Shown here: in pieces, positions 15,342 to 22,926 of the stretch
Position numbering within the stretch: the stretch's first letter is position 1
How the letters are laid out: each line of letters opens with the position of its first letter
Assembly (NCBI GenBank): GCA_937928575.1
Contig: CALFWW010000095.1
Coordinates: 1 to 35,260, forward strand
Origin: an uncultured Saprospiraceae bacterium
GTDB lineage: Bacteria; Bacteroidota; Bacteroidia; Chitinophagales; Saprospiraceae
Length of the DNA: 35,260 bases
Direction of reading: 5' to 3'
Notes under the pieces: generated by a model
Seen by the model: only the letters and a program-made list of their open reading frames with translations
The model's database searches: none
Told to the model about the DNA's origin: nothing
Made by a program: the position numbers and the translations under genes

Positions 15342-16643
15342 TTACAAAAAGAGCAAGGTTTGGTTTTTTCTAAAAGAATTTAAATAATATTTTAATCCTA
15401 GATTAAAATTATTGAATTTGTGAGAAGCGGTGACATCATTGTTATAAGTATCTGTTAAAAACATTTCTGCATTTAAAAATAACTGTGTAGACGGGTTGAG
15501 TTGATATCCATAGGACAAATTCGTAGAGAATAGATTCAAATTCAAACCTGTTTCAACAATCCAAGCAGCATGAGACTCCTCTACATTGCCGATATCTTTG
15601 TGTATCGTTCCTCTCACAAGAAATAATCGATTGTAAGTCACCCCTAAATTTAAGTGATGTCTTTTGTAAGTTGCCTCCAAAGAAATTGGGATGGCCGCAA
15701 AATGCATTTGGTCTGCTTCGATATGATTGCCAAAAAAAGTCTGGTCAGAACGACTATATTTGGTATCAAATCCCCGATGCCTTGGAAGTGTAGGAGCGAG
15801 GATAGATCGATATTTTACACCGATATTCATTCCAAAATGATTACCGATAACAAACTTCTTTCCTAAACCGAATTCATAATTTTTGTTGTCCATGTTTCCT
15901 AAACCGGCAGCAGCCACTAAGAAAAATTTACCCGTCAATCGCTTCTTGGTTTTTGTTCTAAAATCACTTTCTAGATCGTAAGGTTTTCTATGTTCCATTA
16001 TTCCGATTGCCAGCGTAGGTAGTGTGCTAAAAGTTTGAATAGTTGTAGTGGTTTTCAAAGTCACTTCCTTTTCGCTGCTGAGCGCAACCTTATTTACTAA
16101 CTTATTTTGAGTGCTTGAAATTGTTGGATTCAATGAAGTTGGATTGCTGTCATTTCTTTCAACAACATAGGTCGAACTTATTTCATTAGCTGAGGTCTTA
16201 TTTGTAACTGTGTTGTTATTATTCGATGTGGAGATTTTTGCTTTCTTTTGTAATTCATTAATTGTCGAAACTACATCTTCCTTATTCTCCCTAGACTTGT
16301 CTTTATTTAAAATAATTGACTTCGCTGCATCCGAAATAGACTCATGAGTTACATTTTTATCTAAATTTACATTTGTATTGTTATTAATTGGTGAATCAAT
16401 AGCTGAATCATTTACAATAGCTTTGTTATAATCATTGCCAGAAATGAAATATAAAAGACCCAAAATGACGAGAAGGACAAGCGCTCCTGTTATGGTGGTC
16501 TTAGTTAAGAAAGGTATTACAATAGGATCATCTTCTTTTTCCGCTTCATATAAATTCATAAAACCTTGCCAGGTCTCTTCATTATATTCAAATTCATTTT
16601 GACTTAACCCATCCTTAAAAAAATCGTCTATATTATTTTTCAT
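15342..16643 (-). CDS. Single-pass membrane protein with barrel-like C-terminus, sigma-factor partner
   Basis: 433 residues. The N-terminal 48 residues are cytoplasmic and acidic (DDFFKDGLSQNEFEYNEETW, WQGF), a pattern common in Bacteroidota anti-sigma-like proteins. One transmembrane helix follows at about 49-68, then a long Asn/Ser/Thr/Lys-rich periplasmic linker (about 70-225). From about 235 on, alternating amphipathic strands (FFLVAAAGLGNMDNKNYEFG, FGMNIGVKYRS, HHLNLGVTYNRLFLV, TQLFLNAEMFL, NFNLGLKYYL) look like an outer-membrane beta-barrel. It overlaps the ECF sigma gene by 4 bp (ATGA), so the pair is translationally coupled. An anti-sigma role for the N-terminus is inferred from context; no zinc-finger anti-sigma motif is visible. 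Confidence 0.75.
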   Translation of the reverse strand: MKNNIDDFFKDGLSQNEFEYNEETWQGFMNLYEAEKEDDPIVIPFLTKTTITGALVLLVILGLLYFISGNDYNKAIVNDSAIDSPINNNTNVNLDKNVTHESISDAAKSIILNKDKSRENKEDVVSTINELQKKAKISTSNNNNTVTNKTSANEISSTYVVERNDSNPTSLNPTISSTQNKLVNKVALSSEKEVTLKTTTTIQTFSTLPTLAIGIMEHRKPYDLESDFRTKTKKRLTGKFFLVAAAGLGNMDNKNYEFGLGKKFVIGNHFGMNIGVKYRSILAPTLPRHRGFDTKYSRSDQTFFGNHIEADQMHFAAIPISLEATYKRHHLNLGVTYNRLFLVRGTIHKDIGNVEESHAAWIVETGLNLNLFSTNLSYGYQLNPSTQLFLNAEMFLTDTYNNDVTASHKFNNFNLGLKYYLNSFRKNQTLLFL

Positions 16644-17197
16644 TTCGCGATTATTTTTGCCTTCGACTCCATTTTAATTTTTAATTTCTTTCGAGCATTA
16701 GAAACATGCCATTTGGAAGTGCCATCACTAATGTTTAGAATTTCTCCAATCTCTTGATGACTATATCCATCAATTGCAAAAAGATTAAAAACATTTCGAG
16801 TCATTGGTGGCAATTCCTTGAGCATACTCAATAATTCTTTGTAGCTATTTTTAGTAGGGGAATCTTCAAATTCGATGTTGACTTCTTTATAATCCGAAAA
16901 ATTTTCAACATACAAAACTTGTTCATGATGTCTCTTTGTCTTTCTGTACAAATCAATATTCGTGTTCACTAATATTTTCTTATACCAAGCTTCAAATGAT
17001 TTGGAAGAATCATATTTGGATAAATTATTAATGATTTTCAAAAAACCTCTATTAATCGCTTCATCAACGTCACTTGAATTTTTTTGATAGCGCATTGAAA
17101 TTTGCTTCATTGTTGAGAAGCAACGGCGATATAGGTCGTTCATCGACCGCTCATCCTTTGCAATGCACCTTTTTATTAATGACTTCTCAATTTTCAT
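16640..17197 (-). CDS. ECF-type RNA polymerase sigma factor
   Basis: 185 residues. Region 2 (about 10-85) includes DLYRRCFSTMKQISMRYQ, DEAINRGFLKIINNLSKYD and FEAWYKKILVNTNIDLYRK, the core-binding and -10 recognition helices. Region 4 (about 125-175) has LPPMTRNVFNLFAIDGYSHQ and GEILNISDGTSKWHVSNARK, the -35 recognition helix-turn-helix. There is no region 1.1 or 3, as expected for ECF sigmas. The downstream gene overlaps by 4 bp and encodes a membrane protein that probably controls it. Its targets would include envelope genes; autoregulation is plausible. It is divergent from the CotH-like lipoprotein gene, a possible target. Confidence 0.92.
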   Translation of the reverse strand: MKIEKSLIKRCIAKDERSMNDLYRRCFSTMKQISMRYQKNSSDVDEAINRGFLKIINNLSKYDSSKSFEAWYKKILVNTNIDLYRKTKRHHEQVLYVENFSDYKEVNIEFEDSPTKNSYKELLSMLKELPPMTRNVFNLFAIDGYSHQEIGEILNISDGTSKWHVSNARKKLKIKMESKAKIIAK

Positions 17198-17233
17198 TCG
17201 AAAATAGTTGATTTTCTATAAGGAGTACGAAAC

Positions 17234-17241
17234 CAAATTTA
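17234..17241 (-). promoter_or_regulatory. Candidate -7 box for the sigma-factor operon
   Basis: Minus-strand TAAATTTG is an exact TAnnTTTG match, 37 bases before the sigma ATG. The expected -33 TTTG is absent. The neighbouring ACCAAA...TTTGGT (17232-17254) forms a 6-bp inverted repeat with a 10-base spacer that could be an operator for either divergent gene. Confidence 0.4.
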
Positions 17242-17372
17242 TGTTGGTTTGGTCTAATTTGAATTTATTTTCCTGAAAAAATGGGATTTCTTGTACTTAT
17301 TCGTTTTAATGGACAAATTAAAGCCACAAATGAATACATTTTTATAACTTTCGATGTATAAAGCTCAATAAG

Positions 17373-18779
17373 ATGAAACAGTATTTAGGCGCAATTTGGT
17401 TATTCTTGATCTTAATAGTCGCGATTTGCGGTTGCAAAAAAGACGAAGATCCCATTTCAATTGGAGGGGAAAATCCTGTCGAACCACCACCTACGACTAC
17501 TACTAATGGAGTCCCGATTATTATTCCAACCGGGGAAGAGCCATTCATGAATCTCAATTCTGATTATGTTTTTGACGATAATAAATTGGCTACTTACGAA
17601 TTAATAATTCCAGAAGAAGCTTTAGAATTCCTGGATGGTGATCCTGCTGCAGAGGAATATGTAGAAGGTAGTTTGGTTTTTGAAGGAGACACGATCAGTC
17701 CTGTTGGCATTCGTTACAAAGGATCGGTTGGTGCTTTTGTAAATTGTGTTTCTGGAAATAACTGGTCAAATCCAACTGGTCATAAAACATGCACCAAATT
17801 ATCGATGAAAATCAAAATAAATTGGCAAGATGCACCATACCGATTTTTTGGTTTAAATAAATTGCAATTGCATTCTATGAATCTGGACAATTCTCAAATG
17901 AGAGATCGTTTGGGCTACTGGTTGTTTCGAGAAATGAGTGTGCCTGCACCTAGATGCGTGCACGCAAAGTTATTAATTAATGGTCAGTTTAATGGAGTAT
18001 TCAGTTTGGTGGAACAAATTGATGGCAGGTTTACAAAATATCATTATGAGGATGGAGATGGAAATTTGTACAAAGAAATTTGGCCCTTAAATTCTGATGG
18101 AGTAGCGTGGTCCGATCAAGAATATTTAAGCCATTTAAAAACCAATGAAGAAGACACTCCATCACCTGCATTAATTAGAAATTTTGCGGAAGCGATTGAA
18201 TCTTCTACACCACAAAATATTCAATCTACCATTGCCAATTTCATGGATGTCGAAAGTGCCGTCTCTTATTGTGTGGTAGACCGAGTTATTCGCCATGATG
18301 ATGGACCCTTTCATTGGTATTGCAATTTTGGAAATTGTGAAAGTCATAACTTCTATATGTATGAAACTCCTAATGATCAAAAACTCCATATCATTCCTTG
18401 GGACATGGATTTAGCTTTCGAAAATATACTTGGGACGAATCCTGTCACCAACATTCCTGATGAATGGGGAACAACCAGAAATAATTGCGAACCCTTTACA
18501 CATGGATGGTTTGGCTTGATGCAAAGATCAGCAGCATGTGACCCATTGACCAAAGGTTTATCTATGTTTCAAGCGGAATTTAATCAGATCAAGAACGAAA
18601 TGAAGCAAGGACCGCTCCACGAAAATAATGCAAATGAAATGTTAGATAAATGGAAGGCACAAATTCAAGCAGCTACCCATGAAGCGAGTCAACTTCATGG
18701 AGATGCGATTTCATTGGGAATGTGGGAGCAGTCTATTAATAGTCTCAAAAACCAGCTCGAGTTCGCTAGAAATAATTAG
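17373..18779 (+). CDS. CotH-family lipoprotein
   Basis: 468 residues. The lipoprotein signal ends IVAICGC with Cys21, followed by a low-complexity linker rich in Pro and Thr. From about residue 65 the CotH/spore-coat-protein-H fold is recognisable: VGIRYKGSVG (about 110), KLSMKIKIN, FFGLNKLQLHSMNLDNSQMR, YWLFREMSVPAPR, LLINGQFNGVFSLVEQID and, near 345, HIIPWDMDLAFE. In the family the Lys, Asp and DxD-like residues form an atypical kinase site that phosphorylates proteins. Both RYKG and WDMDLAF are kept here, so kinase activity is possible. Bacteroidota do not sporulate; these secreted homologues are often surface proteins. It is divergent from the sigma operon and ends in its own terminator. 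Confidence 0.85.
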   Translation: MKQYLGAIWLFLILIVAICGCKKDEDPISIGGENPVEPPPTTTTNGVPIIIPTGEEPFMNLNSDYVFDDNKLATYELIIPEEALEFLDGDPAAEEYVEGSLVFEGDTISPVGIRYKGSVGAFVNCVSGNNWSNPTGHKTCTKLSMKIKINWQDAPYRFFGLNKLQLHSMNLDNSQMRDRLGYWLFREMSVPAPRCVHAKLLINGQFNGVFSLVEQIDGRFTKYHYEDGDGNLYKEIWPLNSDGVAWSDQEYLSHLKTNEEDTPSPALIRNFAEAIESSTPQNIQSTIANFMDVESAVSYCVVDRVIRHDDGPFHWYCNFGNCESHNFYMYETPNDQKLHIIPWDMDLAFENILGTNPVTNIPDEWGTTRNNCEPFTHGWFGLMQRSAACDPLTKGLSMFQAEFNQIKNEMKQGPLHENNANEMLDKWKAQIQAATHEASQLHGDAISLGMWEQSINSLKNQLEFARNN

Positions 18780-18805
18780 TGATTTAAAAAAGAAATTTAT
18801 TTATT

Positions 18806-18839
18806 AAAGGTCTTCGTACACATACGAAGGCCTTTTTTT
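18806..18839 (+). terminator. Intrinsic terminator after the CotH-like gene
   Basis: A 13-bp stem AAAGGTCTTCGTA (18806-18818) / TACGAAGGCCTTT (18823-18835) with one wobble and loop CACA, running into a T7 tract. It lies 27 bp after the stop codon. Confidence 0.9.
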
Positions 18840-18974
18840 GTCTTCATTTTGACATTAAAATAGTGATGGGAACAATTGACAAGTCCAAAGGAAGTACTGC
18901 CTATTTCAAAAGTCCAAATCAGTTGCATCTTTGAATTGTAAATATCATTTAATCATAATTATAAAATAAAGACA

Positions 18975-19643
18975 ATGTTTAATTCAAAAACTTTTTCACT
19001 ATTAATAGCAATTGCATTTTTATTTACATCAACAATAAATGCACAAGTTCAAAAAATAAATCTTGGTCAAACTCCAGGAGAATTTACCATCAAAAGTCTC
19101 AGTCTTTCACCAGGTGAGTATCAATTTGAAATCGCCAATAATGGTGTTGACCGTGAAGTTGGTTTTGTACTAGCACCTAAAGGCAAAACAGATCAAGCAA
19201 GCCATATCAAAGAAGCTTATGTAAAGGCACCTGTCAAAAATGGGACTAGCTCTTTGACAAGTGTCGTAAAACTTAGTGCTGGTGAATACGTTTATTTTTG
19301 CCCACTAAATCCGACTGACCAATATCAATTAACCGTTGAAGCACCATATAAAAAAATCAGTTTGGAACAAGTAAAAGGAGCATTTACAACAGAAAAATTG
19401 GCACTAGAGGCAGGTGATTATGAATTTGAAATTGTCAATAATGGGGTAGATCATGAAGTTGGTTTTGTGGTTGCACCAAAAGGCAAGACCGATCCTGCCA
19501 ATCATATCAAGGCAGCATATGTCAAGTCACCAGTAAAAAATGGAACTAGCTCAACAACAAATGTAGTCACGTTAACCCCAGGAAACTATGTATATTTTTG
19601 TCCATTAAATCCTACAAAGGAGTATGAGTTAGTGGTGAAATAA
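18975..19643 (+). CDS. Secreted protein with two tandem cupredoxin-like domains
   Basis: 222 residues: a signal peptide (MFNSKTFSLLIAIAFLF... ending INAQ, about residue 23) and two successive copies of one domain of about 98 residues, roughly two-thirds identical by hand alignment. Each has GEYQFEIANNG / GDYEFEIVNNG, VGFVLAPKGKTD / VGFVVAPKGKTD and the strand YVYFCPLNPT. This is the layout of cupredoxins, where a His follows NNG and a CxxH...M loop binds copper. Here the C-terminal loop is CPLNPT with no His or Met. The His at the first position exists only in copy 2 (DHEVGF; copy 1 has DREVGF), so a classical type 1 copper site is not possible. It could bind metal through other residues or be structural. 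It stands alone with its own terminator. Confidence 0.75.
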   Translation: MFNSKTFSLLIAIAFLFTSTINAQVQKINLGQTPGEFTIKSLSLSPGEYQFEIANNGVDREVGFVLAPKGKTDQASHIKEAYVKAPVKNGTSSLTSVVKLSAGEYVYFCPLNPTDQYQLTVEAPYKKISLEQVKGAFTTEKLALEAGDYEFEIVNNGVDHEVGFVVAPKGKTDPANHIKAAYVKSPVKNGTSSTTNVVTLTPGNYVYFCPLNPTKEYELVVK

Positions 19644-19667
19644 AGCAACACTTAGAATCGCCCCCAC

Positions 19668-19702
19668 GGTCTCGATAACGTAATGTTATTGAGACCTTTT
19701 TT
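19668..19702 (+). terminator. Intrinsic terminator after the cupredoxin-like gene
   Basis: A 12-bp stem GGTCTCGATAAC (19668-19679) / GTTATTGAGACC (19685-19696) with one wobble and a 5-base loop, then TTTTTT. It lies 25 bp after the stop. Confidence 0.9.
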
Positions 19703-19748
19703 ATTTGGAGTAATGGAATATCAAACAATGTATTTACAAAAATGTTGT

Positions 19749-20909
19749 CTACTTCAGTAAAGTTTCTAAATAATGTGTTTTAATTCCGAAAGATTGCTTT
19801 AAGGCTTTAATTTTATCTAAAATAGGTTCTTTCTCAATTGGCATTTCTTCTTTTTGACCGATGATCATTACATTTTTACCAGTATGATCTGTGGAAATAA
19901 ATTCAAAAATGCTAGCCTTATAACCATTAGCTTCCAGTAACAATGCACGTATTGTGTCCGTAACAACTTCAGCTTGTCGCTCTTTTAAGATTCCAAATGC
20001 CGTAATGGAGTCAAGTGGTTTAGTCGCATTGAATTGCTTGCGAATTTGCTTATGGCAACAAGGAGCACAAATGATTAATCGAGCACCCGCTTCAATCCCT
20101 TTATGGATTGCATCATCCGTTGCGGTATCACATGCATGTAAAGCAATTAAAATATCCGTCTTTGGTAAAGTGAAATTACTGATAAAACCTTCTTTAAAAG
20201 AAAGCTGTTTAAAATTATCTTTCTTCGCTACTTCATTGCAAAAGGTGACTAATTCGGGACGGGCTTCCACACCTGTAAGTTTTACATCAATTTGTGCATT
20301 GTTTGTTAGAAAGTCATATAGCGCAAAGGTTAGGTAACCTTTCCCACTACCCATGTCATATATTTGTACCGTCCCTTCTTTACCTAAAATTGGGTTTTTC
20401 TTCAATAAACTTTCAACCACTTCTACAAATTTTTTGATCTGCTTGTATTTTGCTCCTTTGTCTTTTTGGACCCGTCCTTTCTCATCTAAAATTCCCAATT
20501 GAACCAAATAGGAAGTGTTGACAATTAGTTTTGGTTTTTGTTTATCATGCACTCTTTTTGGGACTTTGGTAAAGGTTGGTTTATTAGCATACAATCTTTC
20601 TTGATTTTTATTCAATTCATAGAACCAATCTTTTTCGGTGGTAAACAGTGCCGCATTTAGAAAAGTGTTGTCCATCAGTTCTTGAATCATTGGATATCCA
20701 TCTTTCAATCCAAAATTTTTAGTGATGTCATTGGTTGCATGGCGATAGACGATCGAAAAGTGAAGTTTCTTTTTTATGAAAACCAATTTGATAATGGCTT
20801 TTCTGAGCGTCGCAGTTTTGTCTATATTTCGACTCAACGTTAATCGGACAAAATTATCATCGACGACACTTTGCTCAAATAAGCCAACAAGTTCCTTCTG
20901 TTTTAGCAT
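19749..20909 (-). CDS. Class I SAM-dependent methyltransferase (Methyltransf_32-like)
   Basis: 386 residues from the ATG at 20909 (MLKQKELVGLFEQ). An earlier in-frame start at 20963 would add 18 unconserved-looking hydrophobic residues. After an N-terminal module of about 170 residues (FVRLTLSRN, LVNTSYLVQLGILDEKGRV split), the catalytic Rossmann domain shows the SAM motif YDMGSGKGYLTFALYDFL, then LTGVEARPELV (acidic ribose-binding residue) and DILIALHACDTATDDAI. The next segment ends ICAPCCHKQIRKQ. The HACDTATD and CCHKQ motifs characterise a family shared with eukaryotic METTL25-like proteins and suggest RNA or protein substrates; the target is unknown. No signal peptide. It is convergent with the cupredoxin gene and divergent from the barrel genes. 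Confidence 0.85.
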   Translation of the reverse strand: MLKQKELVGLFEQSVVDDNFVRLTLSRNIDKTATLRKAIIKLVFIKKKLHFSIVYRHATNDITKNFGLKDGYPMIQELMDNTFLNAALFTTEKDWFYELNKNQERLYANKPTFTKVPKRVHDKQKPKLIVNTSYLVQLGILDEKGRVQKDKGAKYKQIKKFVEVVESLLKKNPILGKEGTVQIYDMGSGKGYLTFALYDFLTNNAQIDVKLTGVEARPELVTFCNEVAKKDNFKQLSFKEGFISNFTLPKTDILIALHACDTATDDAIHKGIEAGARLIICAPCCHKQIRKQFNATKPLDSITAFGILKERQAEVVTDTIRALLLEANGYKASIFEFISTDHTGKNVMIIGQKEEMPIEKEPILDKIKALKQSFGIKTHYLETLLK

Positions 20910-21005
20910 GTTTATTTTCAAGTAATAATTAAGTAGGGAAGGTACTATTTTTAAAATACCCAACCATTATTTAATTGGTTTCGTTTCCTATTAAAATGCT
21001 ACATT

Positions 21006-21656
21006 ATGAAAACAAAGGCAGTTTTTCTAATCACTCTTTTGGCTTTCTGTCTTTACCAACTGAATGCCCAAGTATCACTCGGTCTTAAATCAAGTTTTGT
21101 GAAAGCATGGGAAGAATATGGAGACGTTGGTTTGCCCGATGATGCGGAAATTCATGTCAACCGATTTAATTTCTCCGCTTTGGCTTATTATAAAATTAAT
21201 GATTTTGTAGAAGTTGGGATTGAACCTGGATTTATGCAAAAAGGAGCTGCTTGCGAACCCGGCTTTATCATTTTTGAAGGAGATGCAAAATTATTTCTCA
21301 ATTATGCAGAAGCTCCTTTGTTGTTAAGAATAAATAGTCCGATTATCGGAAACACCATTACTGTGTTTGGAAAAATAGGAGCGGGTGCATCACGATTATT
21401 AACTGCTTATCGAGAAGTTGAAGTATTCGGAGATCCTAATTCTGTCGTCAGGACCCAGCTAGATTTAAATGCTGAAAATGGTATGAACAAATGGGATTAT
21501 GGATTACATGGTGCATTGGGTTTTTCAGTGAATATAGGGAATCATGAACTCTTTGCGGAAACCAATATTTATAGAGGACTAACGGATGTAGATCCTGAAA
21601 ACAGATCTGAAAATCGCACTTTACAATTTGGAATCGGCTTTTTAAAAACCATTTAA
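21006..21656 (+). CDS. Outer-membrane beta-barrel (porin-like) protein, first of a tandem pair
   Basis: 216 residues with a signal peptide ending YQLNAQ (about 22). The mature part alternates aromatic and polar residues in amphipathic strands: VSLGLKSSFVKAW, NFSALAYYKINDFVEVGIEP, ITVFGKIGAGASRLL, YGLHGALGFSVNIG, ELFAETNIYRGL and the end LQFGIGFLKTI. This is the 8-10 strand small barrel (opacity/OmpW style) common in Bacteroidota. Specificity is unknown. The next gene is a paralogue with a near-identical beginning (AQVSLGLK versus AQVSLGIK) and starts after 10 bp, so the pair is one transcription unit that arose by duplication. Confidence 0.78.
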   Translation: MKTKAVFLITLLAFCLYQLNAQVSLGLKSSFVKAWEEYGDVGLPDDAEIHVNRFNFSALAYYKINDFVEVGIEPGFMQKGAACEPGFIIFEGDAKLFLNYAEAPLLLRINSPIIGNTITVFGKIGAGASRLLTAYREVEVFGDPNSVVRTQLDLNAENGMNKWDYGLHGALGFSVNIGNHELFAETNIYRGLTDVDPENRSENRTLQFGIGFLKTI

Positions 21657-21666
21657 CTGATTGATT

Positions 21667-22344
21667 ATGAAAATTAAATACCTTTTTGCAAGTATATTGT
21701 TATTGTTTGTTGGCTGGCAGGTTAGGGCACAAGTTTCTTTGGGCATAAAAGCCAGCACTATTTTTTCTGAATTCACCAATGAAAATCATTTTGGGATTAT
21801 CAACAGAATGAATAATGGAGAAAATTGGTACACCACTTATGAAACTGGATTTTCCGTTTCAGGTGTCATTCAGATTAACTTCAATAATTGTTTAAAATTC
21901 AGAGCAGAACCGGGAATCACCAAAAGAAATAATTATTTCTCACCAGAAGAGAATATGGCCTTGTTTGATGTTTTTATCCCTGAAGGAAAAGTGAACCGAA
22001 TATATCTGGAATCACCGTTGAAATTCATAGTACGAGCACCACTATTTAAAAACAAAATTGGGCTTTATTCCTCGATGGGTTTAAATCCCACCAAGTATGT
22101 ATTGACACGACATGTAGAACCTTCCGCAAACAGACCGATGATCGAAAAGAAAGATGGAAAATTTTTAGAAGATTGGGAGTTGAAGAAGTTGATTGGATTC
22201 GGGGCAGATATAAATTTTGGTAGACATCAAATATTTTTCGACTGTGATTTTGCTACAAAAATTGACACTCAAAGATTTGTCGGCAGCAATGATTTCAAAT
22301 TAAAAGATTGGAATTTGGGACTTGGATATTTGATATTAATTTGA
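21667..22344 (+). CDS. Outer-membrane beta-barrel protein, second of the tandem pair
   Basis: 225 residues from the ATG at 21667; an in-frame TTG at 21661 would add only two residues. The signal peptide ends WQVRAQ (about 22). Strands resemble the upstream paralogue: VSLGIKASTIF, VSGVIQINFNNCLKFRAEPG, KIGLYSSMGLNP, GADINFGRHQIFFDCDF and the closing LGLGYLILI. Between strands it has longer charged loops (REPMIEKKDGKFLEDW-like, residues about 160-175) than its neighbour. The two proteins are clearly diverged, so the duplication is old. No terminator hairpin is visible in the 54 bp before the convergent DinB-like gene. Confidence 0.77.
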   Translation: MKIKYLFASILLLFVGWQVRAQVSLGIKASTIFSEFTNENHFGIINRMNNGENWYTTYETGFSVSGVIQINFNNCLKFRAEPGITKRNNYFSPEENMALFDVFIPEGKVNRIYLESPLKFIVRAPLFKNKIGLYSSMGLNPTKYVLTRHVEPSANRPMIEKKDGKFLEDWELKKLIGFGADINFGRHQIFFDCDFATKIDTQRFVGSNDFKLKDWNLGLGYLILI

Positions 22345-22398
22345 ATACAATTATTTGAAATCAGGAATTGGTTTTAGATAATATGATTGATTTGCATT

Positions 22399-22914
22399 TT
22401 ACAAATAGCGTTCTTTGATCACCTGAATATGATGCAATTCATGACCTGAAAGAAGGGAGGCAGCAGCTCGGGCAGACATCACATTATCACAAGCCGTTCC
22501 CGTACTTAGCCACATTTCTTCATCAAAACTTTTGAAAAGACTAATAGAAGATTGTCTAATGGTTTTGTATTCCGCCAATAAATCCTCGATTGTACGTCTA
22601 TTAGCTTTTGAAGGAACAATGTAATCATCTTGTTCGAAACCAGGAATCGGAGTATTATCTTTCCTTGCAAATGTGAGTGCACGATAACTAAAAATCCGTT
22701 CGCTATCCATCAAATGTTGTAAAATCTCCTTTGGTGTCCATTTACCAGTTGCATAGCGATATTCCAATTTATCTTGAGGAAGGTTCTGAAAAAAATCAAT
22801 CAATTGATGATGTGACTGCAACAATGACTCGGTAATTTCCAGATCTGCAGCTAGATGTATATATTGTTTGTAAGCTGCATGGTATTCAGATTCAAGGACA
22901 TCCGATGGTTTCAT
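22399..22914 (-). CDS. DinB-family protein
   Basis: 171 residues from the ATG at 22914; an in-frame TTG nine bases upstream is less likely. It is a four-helix-bundle DinB_2 protein: LEYRYATGKWTPKEILQHLM with His and DSERIFSYRAL in helix 2, IPGFEQDDY, and the final helix SGHELHHIQVIKERYL. The helix-2 His and the HELHH histidines are the usual metal-binding triad, so it is probably a divalent-metal or thiol-dependent transferase or hydrolase of the YfiT/DinB type. The substrate is unknown. It begins 12 bp after the M23 peptidase stop on the same strand, so the two are co-transcribed. Confidence 0.87.
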   Translation of the reverse strand: MKPSDVLESEYHAAYKQYIHLAADLEITESLLQSHHQLIDFFQNLPQDKLEYRYATGKWTPKEILQHLMDSERIFSYRALTFARKDNTPIPGFEQDDYIVPSKANRRTIEDLLAEYKTIRQSSISLFKSFDEEMWLSTGTACDNVMSARAAASLLSGHELHHIQVIKERYL

Positions 22915-22926
22915 GGGCAACAATTT

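Noticed and set aside
20910-20963. Longer N-terminus of the methyltransferase
   Set aside because: The 18 extra residues look like translated leader; MLKQKELVGLFEQ at 20909 gives a normal cytosolic start.
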